A stretch of DNA of 64,000 nt, from contig JALMLS010000326.1 in the NCBI GenBank assembly GCA_038496445.1, forward strand, positions 17,373 to 81,372. The letters run 5' to 3'. A program made the translations under genes and the position numbers. Positions 1 to 10,542 of the stretch are shown piece by piece (within the stretch, counting starts at the first letter, position 1; every line of letters begins with the position of its first letter). The notes under the pieces are model-generated. The model saw only the letters and a program-made list of their open reading frames with translations, was not told the origin of the DNA and made no database searches. The DNA is from Trichosphaerium sp. ATCC 40318 (lineage: Eukaryota; Discosea; Flabellinia; Trichosidae).

Positions 1-150
1 AAGGCCTATGTAGTGGTTGCAGTGACTCACGTCATTCAAGTCCTATTTTTTTGGTTCTTTTTTTTTTTTTTTGTGAACTGTGTGTTTAAGCTCCGCCGGT
101 TGTTTCTCCTTAATCTCAATTATTTGTTTTTTCCTGATTGTGGTGTTTAG

Positions 151-1457
151 ATAAGTACCTTGGGTAACCCTACAATCTCGGAGATTAAGCACATTTACGA
201 TGAGCGTGATGCCGTCATGTCGCCTGATGATCCTGGTTTGAGCTATGTGAAACTGGGTCTTCAAGGGCTTAAATTGCAACCGAACAATGTGTTTTCAATT
301 CAAGAGATTGATGTAAAAGAGGCCTGCTTGATTCGTTTGAAGGTCAAATTCACGTGTCGTCCTCGCGCCTTCCTCAAGAACTTTCCTAATGGTAGTTTCG
401 TTCGTATGAGCGTCACCTTAATGTTCCCTGACAATGGCCGTACGTATTAATTTCATCTTCAACATACTTTTTTTTTTTTTCTCTTTTCGAATCAAAATGT
501 CTGTGGAGACACAGAAAAAAATAGCAACAAAATTTTGACGTTTTGTTAGGTTGGAGCACATTGTTTCACCCTGAGGCGACATTCCGTTTCAATCCCAACA
601 ATTGTAAACCTAAGAATGGGCGATTCTGCCACATCTCCCCTAGCAAATACGTGAGCGAGGAGGATAACGTCACCTTTATTATTGGCGAGGTACATTACTC
701 ATTTTTTACGCCTGTACTAACTGCAATGTTTGTAGAACTTGGCTAAAGATATTCAAGTTTACTTTGGCAATCTCCGTTGTGAGGTTTTACCTGCACAAGA
801 GAGTAGGTCATACGCTTGCTGGCGCGGTGTAACAATACCGCCGATGGAAGCTGTGCTTAAGGCCAATCACGGCAGTGAACACCTGGTGGCGACTGGCAAT
901 GGCGAGTGGCGTGTACGCGTCAGAGTACTCCAAAAAGCCAAGAGCAAATTTGTCACCGTTGAGGGCGAACAGTTCTTTAGCTACAAACCTTACAGAGGTA
1001 TAGATAAACTTTTTTGTTTGTTTTGTGTGTTGAGCTAACGCAGTTTCAGCAGGCCTTCAAACCATTACGCGCCAACTCGGTAACTTTACTGTGAACCAAC
1101 AAGCTTACCCTCAACAACGCGGTATCCCAATGGCCATCCCTCACACTATGCCACCACTTCAAGACCACAGCATGCACGCCATACAAGAGGAGGAAGGCGA
1201 TCAACCTTCAGGGCACTACATTCATGGCTACCCTCCTAATGCGCAAATGGAACACCAGAGACCTCTCGTCGCTCCTATGCCACAATACGCCCAACACCAA
1301 GGCGGTACGTTGTCTAATTCACGTTATATCTAGCGCACAGCCATTTTTTTTTTTCACTTATTGACATTGTGTGTTTTTAGGGCAAGAAGGATTCCTACCC
1401 AATGATCAAGCCGCGTTCATTCAAGGTCCTGTTGGCGCCGTAAGCTACGGATACTAA
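151..1457 (+). CDS. Unrecognised protein, 3' part (5' end outside window)
   Basis: Five exons join in phase: 151-439, 550-689, 736-997, 1053-1304 and 1381-1457 (TAA). The first exon opens directly after a TTTAG acceptor with no in-frame ATG, so the gene begins to the left of the window or in an exon I cannot see. The middle of the protein is rich in beta-strand-like sequence, including IQVYFGNLRCEVLP, which faintly recalls an IPT/TIG or other Ig-like DNA-binding fold; that is only an impression. The tail, from about residue 235 on, is rich in Pro, Gln, His and Met (for example PQQRGIPMAIPHTMPPLQ) and looks disordered, as in activation domains. I do not recognise the family. The splice reconstruction is firm, the function is unknown. 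Confidence 0.6.
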
Positions 1458-1994
1458 GACTTGGTTGGGCGTGTTCTCTTGTGCATATGTATATATACAG
1501 TTGTCAAATCCCTGACGCCGAGCTGACCTTTTTTTTGGCTGCCGGCAAGAAAAAAAAATGTACCATAATCAATTTGTACAAAGAAAGTGTAGATAAAAAA
1601 AAATCATTTGTTTTTTAAAATTACTGTCAAACAGTTCCTGTGCTCGCCTTTGTTTTCTTTTATTTCACGTTTCTTACAACAAGAAAAACTGTTGAATCTT
1701 TGTTATGCGCAGGATTTTAAGTGTACAACTATGACTCAAAGCCACGACGCAACTCAATTGTGGCAAAAAGGTCGTACCGTCAAATGGGCGGTGCAGCCAT
1801 GGATGGAGCCATCAGATTGAGGGTGTGCCGTTGTAGTGTTGGTGATTTGGCGAGTAATGGTGGTACTGCCAATGTATTACCTACTACTGGTATTCCTGGT
1901 GCATAGTGTCGGATTGTTGCGATCAGAGCGGCAGCATCTCCCTCCCACCAATACGGTACAAGGACAAGACTGATACCTGGTAATACTCAGCGTG
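1458..1994. other. Convergent intergenic stretch, no supported gene
   Basis: This lies between two genes transcribed towards each other. It contains A/T runs after the upstream stop, consistent with a 3' untranslated region. Short open frames on the plus strand (about 1608-1906) show no recognisable protein similarity or splice structure. Confidence 0.4.
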
Positions 1995-3838
1995 TCAGAC
2001 TACGGAAACCTTTTGAACAAATACACGAGACGCACCTGCTCTACTACACGCTTCCATCTTTTCAGCGTCTCGCACCTTTTGTGTGTCGGACAAGTGTCTG
2101 TCGAATATGTCGTCAAAGTGATGCTCACCTAACACATTCGCGCTTGTTAGTGACACGTGCTTGGCGTCGGTTCGCCACAAGTCGGTAGTTTATCGCACCT
2201 TGGTACTCGATGGCCAGGTTGTGCTCAGGAATAAACGCATCAACCTGCAGGCTGTGGTGCCTTTCTCCAATCTCAACTTGCGCGTTCTCCAATACCGAGC
2301 ACGCCTCGAAGAGTTGACGTAATTGTGTTATTAGCGCACTATCAACAACATTAGCCTTCCAAAAGAACGAAAGTGATGAGGATTCGTGCCTTTGTGAAGT
2401 AGCTTTGCCTACCCACGAAAAGTGTTCCCAGCGCCATTCGTGTTTGGGTTCTATCAATGCTAGCACTGAAGGCCAAAACCGTTGTATGCCATGGCCACCA
2501 TGTTGTGCTATTTGCTCAAGTGAAACACGATACCTTGGAACAATAATCAGCCTATTTGGATTATTGTATGTGTGCCGGTACCATGCTTTAGCATTCGACA
2601 ATTTTAGTTGTTTTTGTAGATGTTGCAAGTACGCCTTTTGATGTCGCTCTTCTAACCAGTAGTGTCGCCATTTGAACGCCCATGACGGCCAAGGGTAGTT
2701 TGGATACGCTACAGTCAGTGCCCTCGATAAACAACCATAACTGTCAAAAAAAAGAGTGAGTCTAGTTAGTGTATGTGGAACGAACATGTGACTCCAATCC
2801 GGCTAAAATTACGTACTTGGACCTGATACCACTCGATATTGGCATATCGCTCCGTATCGCATCTGGCCATTCGCCCATGGTCTTGATACTGTATTGAAAC
2901 GCAACGTCTTCCAGGTACACCTGCAGCCCACGTGTGTTATTCCAGTAATTTACGGGCGTGTGACTAATATCGTGCAATCCACGGTTAAGAATACCTGGCT
3001 GTACACACTTGCGTACCTGAAGGCCCAAGGAAGCCAATTGTACTGTGGATAAAGTCGCATTAGACAGCGTGATATGGAACCGTTATAATGCTGGCTAAGT
3101 GTCTCGTGTCAGGTGGGAAAACAGAAAGAAGAGATGAGGTGTATGGACGTACACTAATATGGCGTGTCCGCCGTGTTTAACTATATCTGGCTTGCCTTTG
3201 GTGTACCAATCCTCCATGACTTTGATGCCCATGGCCTGACCCATTGTTTCTAAGCGCCGACGATGCGCGTCCTTGTCCGGTAAGGTGCCGTATGGTCGAC
3301 TCTTCCACCTGTGGTAGGGGTATGCATGCTCTATTGCGTTTTGTAGATTACCATTGTGCGCGTTCCTATGCCGACAATGAGATTAGGACGGGCCTGGCGT
3401 AATGATCAGGCCGAATGTGATACGGCTACCCTATAACGTACAATACAGGACGACCACCTGCGCGATGCACTTGTGACGAAGCCACCTGACGCCACGCATC
3501 CAGATGCTTGACACGTAGTCGTTCTCCAATTTCGTTCAATAGCGACACCTGGTGCTCACGATCCTGCCAATACGCCTCTAACTATACTGAATTGTTGGCG
3601 ACAATGTTTTGTGCTACCTTTTGATTGCCAGTGATGGTCAGGGTACACGTATGTCAGGCACCGAACACTTGAGCTGTTAAAACGCTTTCTAGATCGCATA
3701 TTAGGTATAAAACGTGCGGTTAAAGCGTGCTTGACAGATGGTGGGATGGCTTCATCGTCCAATATTGAAACGCGATACCAATCATCCAGCTCCTTCACGT
3801 GGTGGCGAATTGCAGCGCTATTAAGCTGCTTTTTGAGC
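1995..3838 (-). CDS. WY-repeat protein with C-terminal PD-(D/E)XK (Vsr-like) endonuclease domain
   Basis: The protein is built from at least four repeats of about 60-70 residues. Each has a part like YPxYxWxxWxF...PxxYW, a helix-like QxxYLxxL segment and an EDWYRVS-type motif: LDDWYRVSILDD at 3.77 kb, LYPQYNWLPWAF at 3.03 kb and YPNYPWPSWAFKWRHYW at 2.7 kb. The C-terminus reads VDAFIPEHNLAIEYQG, then after an intron EHHFDDIFDRHLSDTQKVRD. This resembles Vsr/DUF559-type nucleases (Asp, then IExxG, then a Lys/Arg/Asp-rich helix). The continuous frame breaks after EYQG, but removing the intron between CAA-G and GTGAGCATCAC restores the motif exactly. Other introns verified by phase lie between RSN and YGC, inside LSNAKAW-YRVSLEQ, and between WAF and SHTPVNYW. 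Such repeat/nuclease proteins are known from protists, algae and fungi; the role is unknown to me. The 5' end is uncertain and exons may extend to about 4.1 kb. Confidence 0.65.
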
Positions 3839-4345
3839 GTGTTGCGATAACTCTATGCTGTAATTCAACCAAACAATCTATCATTGGTGTTATTTCATGC
3901 TTCTACGCGTACCAATGACCTCGATGCATTGTAGCGCATTTATTAGGGCGTTTGAGTAACTATAGTGCCAACTTTGTACACGTAATGCATGAAGCACTCT
4001 GTGCAGCTTCAACGATGCCCAAAAGAGTTGTGTCACACTTGTAGAGGATTAGGTCAGTGAGATAAAAGATTTCAAATGCGGTCTTTTCTGAACTTTTATG
4101 CGTGCAACAAAACAAAATGTCATCTACACGTGTCATCATAATTCTTGTGGCGTAAAATAGGCGCTAGTTCGTGCACGTGATGGAAAATATTGAGCGCGTT
4201 GTAATAGATGCATAAATAAATATATTTTTTGTTCTCACGTGAATTACACGCTACTAATGTATTATTTAGTTTTTACTTGTTTTTTTCTAGTGTTACACTT
4301 TGTGGACATTATTATACTGTACAATTAAATTAACTCCAAGCAAGG
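3839..4345. other. Intergenic or unresolved 5' region of the WY-repeat gene
   Basis: No complete gene is visible. On the minus strand, a short frame around 3.93-3.99 kb followed by GTACGC could be a further upstream exon of the WY-repeat gene, but I could not join it with confidence. Several CACGTG hexamers lie here (near 4127, 4178 and 4240). Confidence 0.3.
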
Positions 4346-6847
4346 TCAATGGCGTAGACCTTTCATGATAGCAGAACAAAACTTGTCCTAGTATGCCAGT
4401 AAGCAAACAAGACGTGATGATTAAAAACGACGCAACGTACCGTTTCCTTTACAATGTCGCCGTCAAACTCAAACTGTAACGCATCTTGCAGACATAATCT
4501 GATTTTATGAATAGCGTTTAGTGTTGCTTGGTGCTCCTCCTTTAAAGGTTCAGGTTGTTCTTCTTTCTCTGAAGAGCTTGGGCTGGTGCGAGAGCATGAA
4601 CTTGGACTCGGGCTCCTTTGTTGGCTTGCATCGTCTGTTAATTCAGCCATGAGCTTGGCAACTTCAAGTTGTATCTAAAGAGTGTTAATCAACGTATGAC
4701 TCACTACAAATAGAGATGGTAGCGTACCTCTAGCTGGGCAAAGTCACAAGACTCACTACCTTTCTTAGGTTTTCTTTTCCTTAGTCTGTGCCCATGACTT
4801 GGAACAGGAAGCGGATCAAACTCTGTTTTTGATAGGTCCTCGTCGGAGGAATAGGCAGGCGTAGGTTGCGATCTCAATCTGTACCTACTACGCACGCGGC
4901 TACTCGAGACGCCTGATTGTCGCGGCCTCAATGTGTATTCAGTGCGCCTTGAGTTAAAAAGGTGAGTATACGAAAACGAAAAACAGTGCAAGTGTTAGGA
5001 CTTACGACGAGGATTGAGACGAAACGTGCTTCTTTTTGCGTCTTTTCTTAGGTCTCTTGTTTTTTTCAGTTTTGTAGTAGCTCTCAGCAGTAGGCAGCTT
5101 GCGTTTTGCCAAATACTTCTTGACTTCGTGTTCTTTCCTGTGGGTTGCAGTGAGTATCACATTTGCCGTGCGATTAAGATTGTGTACCATTTCATGTACG
5201 GCTCGCATTTGGCGGTGTGTCCTTGTCTTCCCTTCATACAAGTAAAGTTCTTACCACAACCAGGGCATACCTACAGGTTCTGTCAGTACAAACACTCAAC
5301 ATTGGTGATCTATCCGGTTGGTGGGTGCGTACCAATTCTTTAAAGGAAATGTGCAGGCCGTTGGAGGGATTGAACGTTATCGAAAACTCAACAGGCGCTA
5401 CGAGTGCTGTCGTTTCCTTACTATTTTTTGTAGGAAGTGACACTGGGATAGATTTTGCCTTGATGCCACGAGGTGGACATGAAATGGGCACTGCACATTG
5501 TACAGTGTTGTCGTAAGTCGGGTCGTCACTCATTGCATCAGATTCCTCTTCCTTTTCACTAAGGTCCTTGTCGCTGTCCGAATCGGGACTCTCGTGCGAA
5601 ACGGTGCTTCTAGCTTCACTAAGCGCTGAGTATTCATCGTGGTAAGGAGAGCTACTGCCGTCAGTGTGCGCTTCTTCCAAGTCGTGGACAGCTACAATCG
5701 GAGCATGCTTTAAGTTTGTGACAGCGGCTGGTAGAGGTAATACTGTTGGAGTTTTTGTGGCTTCAATGTCAACATTGCATGGTTTACCGACTACGTAGCG
5801 CAACTTCTTCTTCAGCGGCGAATCCTCGCTGTCAATCTCGTCACCGGCTCGCTTTTTCCGTTTTTTCGTTAAAGGTGCGGTAGTGCCTACGTCAAGCACG
5901 TGAGTACCCGAAAACTAAAAAACCAAACCCAAAAATCAAAAAAAAAAAAAGGCAGTTTTGTATACGTACTTGTTGGTTTACTGTCAGTCGCTAGCGACCA
6001 GAAACCCGAGCCATTCACATTGCTTCGGAACAGCGCACCATCGTGGGCGTTGAGCGTGTCACAGATGGTTCTCTGCCAATTTTTGTCTTTTGTTCGACCG
6101 TCAGAGAAAAGTCTATCCCAATATTTGTTCATGAAGCGATAGACATCAGCCAAGCTGTGAAAATCCCTACAAAAAAACCGTTGATATTTGTGTCACAAAC
6201 CAATACAAAAATGGGTTGGGAAAGTGGCGTAATAAGACCAGTATTGGTAGCGGCTGAGGCCCAAGGGTAGTCGTTTTTGAAAAAAGTGCCGTTAAAGAAA
6301 TTTCTTGTTGCTCGAAATTTACGTGCCTGCCATTCAAAACATTCAAGTTGAACAGTACAATCTTTAACACTTGTAGCCACGATTTTGGAAGCGTGTTAAA
6401 AAAACTCGCTGGAGCGCAACGGTTGCAGCGAAATTCGTAGAAGCTGTCTCCAGGTAGCGGCGGGCAAGGAACCAAGCAATCAAATGCCGACACCATTTCT
6501 ACATTTTAACTGTTAGTTGTAAACGTTGTAACGGTTAAGGTTTTTTATGCCTATTTGAGCGTCTTTTGTTGGCTACAAAAGAGATCGACTCCGAGTCAAC
6601 ATAAATGTAACCTTTGAATGTTTTTAACCCTAGAAACACACTTACCAAGCGTATAAAGCGTGTGACAGCCTTTGCAGCAAAGTTCTACAGCGTTAATATC
6701 GTTCGTTGGCACTGAATTGCCGTGTTGCTTATTCGTCATCTTTATGGGTTTTTCGAGTGTGGTAGACCCTATTTGTTTTGTGCTTGCGTTAACGTCACGG
6801 ATCACTCCGCTTAGGCTTGAAGTTGCTGTGTTTGTATTCTCAATCAT
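4346..6847 (-). CDS. KAT14/CSRP2BP-like (ATAC complex subunit-type) protein with extra C2HC finger
   Basis: Nine exons join in phase: 6847-6646, 6498-6207, 6166-5970, 5886-5333, 5270-5188, 5137-5006, 4947-4728, 4674-4441 and 4387-4346. The N-terminus has a zinc-type ELCCKGCHTLY, then LPGDSFYEFRCNRCAP and WLQVLKIVLFNLNVL. A winged-helix-like segment follows, ADVYRFMNKYWDRLF and NWQRTICDTLN ending GSGFWSLA. This order and spacing match the N-terminal part of animal KAT14 (CSRP2BP), a subunit of the ATAC histone acetyltransferase complex. The acidic/basic middle is likely disordered, with basic KKRKKR. Exon 5 encodes CPGCGKNFTCMKGRQGHTAKC, a C2HC-type finger, followed by a basic stretch RPKKRRKKKH that suggests nuclear location. 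I find no GNAT acetyltransferase domain, unlike animal KAT14. Orthology is inferred from remembered family features. Confidence 0.65.
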
Positions 6848-7339
6848 GTTAAAGATGGTTTGGAAGCCTAGACAGCAAAAATATTTGAGTGTTGCGTCTA
6901 CAAACGTAGATGAGCGCCTGGCGGGAAGCGTACGTATATATAGCTATGTCAGAATGATTTACAACGGTTTGGAGTGTATGTTTAGTGGTTTAAAGTTCGT
7001 TTTGGTGTTGTCGGTTGCAATTTTTGTTTAATTTTCTATTGTTTGTTAAACTCTAAAAATACGAAAATTCTTGTTATGCATAATGCTCATTTTGTTTTTC
7101 AGAAGCACCTAAAAACCTATTACTAACCGTTCCAGGACGTTTTGGTGAAAGTTACCTTTTTTAATTGCCGAAACCGCACACTCCATTACGTTATGCGTTA
7201 CTATCCTACAATTCGCTCAAACAGCGAACTAGAGGCCTTTTTAATAAAAAAAACCCGGTTTGGATATGTTTTACAAGTTAAAAAGGGCGTGGGACATCCA
7301 AAAACGCTCGATGTAATGCACCTACGCGTAAATTGATTC
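6846..7339 (+). CDS. Small hypothetical protein, two exons
   Basis: ATG at 6846 (or 6855) opens a frame that ends at a GTACGT donor after 6929. A 205-bp intron with a perfect TACTAAC branch box at 7121 and acceptor TTCCAG joins it in phase to 7136-7339 (stop TGA or TAA at the end of the frame ending HLRVN). The product is a basic protein of about 92 residues (VWKPRQQKYLSVAS..., DVLVKVTFFNCRNRT, LQVKKGVGHPKTLD). I do not recognise it. Its first ATG overlaps the start codon of the divergent KAT14-like gene in the palindrome CATG, so the true start may be at 6855. The consistent splice phase and branch site are the only support. Confidence 0.35.
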
Positions 7340-7366
7340 TTTTGTATTGTTTTAATACCCGACCCG

Positions 7367-8670
7367 CTAGTTGGAAGGTTCGCCATATTTTTTAACGTAA
7401 GCATGCGGCTCTAGACCACCATTTCCGCAAGCACATTGTATTGAGCCGCCATGAAATGTGCCACCTCTTTTATCGCGCCCACAACGCGAAGTACAAATCC
7501 AGACGTACGCGCACCAAACACGTTCAAAGAAACCCTCACGATACAAGCTTGTACCGCGTTTGTTACAGGTATAACATTTTAATCCTCCTATCCCGAAACC
7601 GCATTTGGCACATGTGAACGTTGGAAAGTTTGTATCTGATTTGATATGTAACGATGCGTCTGGACGTGCTATCATTGACTTACGACAACACATCGGTGCC
7701 TCCATTGCCCCACATCCCTCTGGGCAATACGCTTGCCCATTTCTACGCACAACGAGTAGGTTTGCGCATTTGGCACAGGAGTAGCCGGCTAGGCAGAGCT
7801 TGCACCTTTTGCAAAAGTATGAAGGTGGTTTGTCTACGTCATCTTCAGGTAATTCTTGTACCCGTATGCCCTCATCTGAGCTAGTCTCTACGTCTTCCTC
7901 CTTTTCTACGATTGCTTTGGCGTTGTGATACCACTGGGCGGACGAGAAACGGAATTTTACGAGATCTTGCAAATTGGGATTATTCTCTATGTACTTTATC
8001 ACTTTCCTGGGGGGATCTCTAGTAAATAACCGAATGCAAAAGATGCATGGAACTAAGTACCTGGCAGCCTTGTGGTAGTTGGTGTATACTATAGCCGGTG
8101 CGGTTCTGTTCTTGTCATGGCGAAAGAGGATCATGTGCTTCAAAGTGTGCAAGATGGCGTTCTCCTTAGTCAGTTGTCTGATTGTGCAGGTATCCTTACT
8201 GAATAGCGTTTGCAAGCTCCCTCCCCTTTCGGACGAGCAGTGCCATACCACGCATGAGTCGGATTGAGTTTTGATGCTATTAACAGTGTAAAGTGTAAAG
8301 GGCAACGGCAACACCACTTTTGTTGATTGCCCCACATACGAATACGCATCAAGTGAATAGAACTGCGTGCCAGTTGTAGAAACGTATCGTTTGAACTGGT
8401 CGTGGTCAGTAATTTCCAAAAGCGCTGCCTTGGCTCTAACATCGCTGTAGATCAGTTTACAGAACAGTTTACAGACCAGTGTAGCCCTGTACACCTTGAA
8501 CACCATAAACGTAAAAAAAAACGGTTACAGTTTCGTACAGACATCTGGTCCATCCTATACAGGATCTCACAAAGCACTTCTGCTGGTACTAACCCACAAC
8601 ACGAGCTTTCAAGTGCTTTTACGCTCGGTTGGAGTTTATCAACTTCTAGCCGTTGTGCCTTCGTGCCCAT
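7367..8670 (-). CDS. F-box protein with cysteine-rich zinc-binding C-terminus
   Basis: Two exons, 8670-8539 and 8494-7367, join in phase (donor GTACGA, acceptor TTCAAG). Residues around 29-60 read LVPAEVLCEILYRMDQMS then VYRATLVCKLFCKLI, a typical F-box, so the protein probably binds SKP1 as an SCF ubiquitin-ligase adaptor. A middle of about 170 residues has no recognised domain and includes an acidic stretch (EKEEDVETSSDEG). The last 150 residues contain repeated Cys pairs: CKRCKLCLAGYSCAKC, CPEGCGAMEAPMCC, CAKCGFGIGGLKCYTC and CACGNGG. These suggest several zinc sites that could recognise substrates. The ATG chosen is the first in frame and gives a complete F-box. Function beyond the F-box is inference. 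Confidence 0.7.
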
Positions 8671-8849
8671 CGTGCCAGTATTTATAGAAGAGGTCGCATT
8701 AACAAAGTGAAGTCACATGTTAAGCCATACATTTTTTACATCAAATAAGTGACCCGTAGTACAACCCAGCAATACTCCCTGTTATGCACTACTTTAGGAC
8801 TGATTTTGCGAAATCGTATCTCTATTGGTCACTTTTTTTTTTTCGCTTA

Positions 8850-10399
8850 TTAATTTTTTGGTAAGTTGTTGAGAGCATTACCAATCTTACATTTATGAAT
8901 ACTGTTGTAGCGATTGTACTTGTCAGATGACGGGTCGCGATCCAGTGGTGCGCCTCTAGGTACTCTTCCTATACCTTCTTCATGTCCTCTAGGGCCATAT
9001 CCACCAATTACCTACGGTAGCAATGAGATTGTTACCTCGTGTCAAATCCTTTATTTAGAAAATGTACCAAGAGGCAATCATCAGACAGAGAGGTGCTCGT
9101 GGCGCATGCACGTGGCTCTGGTACATCGCCGCTCTGCTCTAGCTTGTGCCAAACATGTGTAACAATATCAAAGGCATAGAGATCATTGTAGTAGTTCACG
9201 TGATCTGCGTGTCCTCCCCACACGCAAAAGTACCTCTCACGTGCAATGAATGAAATACCCGCTTCCCGCCCACAAGGGCCGTTTCCGGATGCTACATATA
9301 ATAAGATAAGACTACAATTTAACATAAAAGATTCTGTCCGTGCCTTTTAGCTGAGACCACGTGTGCGTATCTAGGTCAAAGACGTAGACATTGGTATCGT
9401 AAACAAAAGCGTTTGATTTGAGGTCGTATCCACCACACCCACCTGGACTTCTTTGTTAAAAAGTGGTTCGTACTGCTATCGTTCGCACCAAAGAGATACC
9501 ATTTATGCTTATAACGTGCCATATAGTGATCCCGGCGACCACCAGGCTCTGCACCATTGGTTTTGATAACATCCCATCTCAATGTAGATTCTAGCAGCTG
9601 CAGTAAGCAACACTTGTCCGTCTGCCTTGTAATGTACCTCCTTCCTCGCATTGAAGGTGCAACGCGGCCATATCAGTGAAGTGTACAGAGTGATCCCAGC
9701 CGCCAAACACCCAAAGCACTGATTGGAACAGAGTAAGTTTCTATGCAGGTGCAACTGTTTCGTCGTACTGTCTTTATAAACTGTGGAATGATGTGCCTTT
9801 CGCGATAAACGTCCCTCGCCGCACGTGGCCGGTATTTGCCATTCCATGGTAGACAAGCAGAACATGCGGACGTGATCATAACTGCTCAGTGCACCTGTAA
9901 GCGGCTACAGTGCCAATAGATGAAATAACGATGCGCACATGCGTTGGGGGATACCAGTGTGTACACCGTCGCGTCTATTGGCGTGTCCTCGCCCTCCTTT
10001 ACCAAAAGTATTAACGTTTTAGTGTATGGACACTATAACGTGCCATGAACATATACACGCCCATCATAGATCATTGTACAGTGATCTGAGGAAGGTACTG
10101 GCTCAATTGTTTTCGGTGGCACAATAGAGCACGCATTAGTTGTTAGATCTACCATATAAAACTTGGTGTAGTGTTTTAGTACTTCGGAAAGGGTGGACGG
10201 CGAGCTGGTACCTTGTTTGAAGCCCAGCCATGACTTGCGCCTCCAAATATGTATAAGAAGTTCCCGTTGCGTACTGAATCATGTCCGTGCATGCCTATCG
10301 ACTATTACGCGAGAAAGAGAATAAATCAGTTATTTAACCTGACAATTGGCATCCATGTAGCTCTAGCTTGCTCCAGCTCACTGCAGTTACTTCAGCCAT
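8850..10399 (-). CDS. Kelch-repeat protein
   Basis: ATG at 10399 starts MAEVTAVSWSKLELHG; stop at 8850-8852. Several short introns interrupt it, for example the one between TTGTCAG and GCATGCACGG, and one with donor GTACAT between DDCLL and VIGGYGPRG. Kelch-type blades are clear: NFLYIFGGASHGW, FCLSTMEWQIP with GEGRLSRKAHHSTVY, WVFGGWDHSVHFTDM, GGRRDHYMARYKHKWYLFG, GCGGYDLKSNAF with YVFDLDTHTWSQL, and AGISFIARERYFCVWGG with YNDLYAFDIVTHVWHKL. These would form one beta-propeller of about six blades. No BTB or F-box is seen at the N-terminus. Kelch propellers bind proteins, but nothing here identifies the partner. Confidence 0.7.
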
Positions 10400-10542
10400 T
10401 GCCTATCGACACCAAAAATGTGGAGTATTAGCGTGGACCATTGCTTGATGATATTCAGTTAACAATTTTTTTTTCATGAGCTTCAGTGGTTTTATTTTTG
10501 TACAAGTGGGTGGAAAGTGAGTGTTGTGGACATGTTACAATT

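Noticed and set aside
1721-1906. Plus-strand frames after the first gene
   Set aside because: Short, with no splice partner, no recognisable motif and overlapping each other in different frames.
5217-5516. Plus-strand frames over the KAT14-like gene
   Set aside because: Antisense to verified exons encoding the C2HC finger and acidic region.
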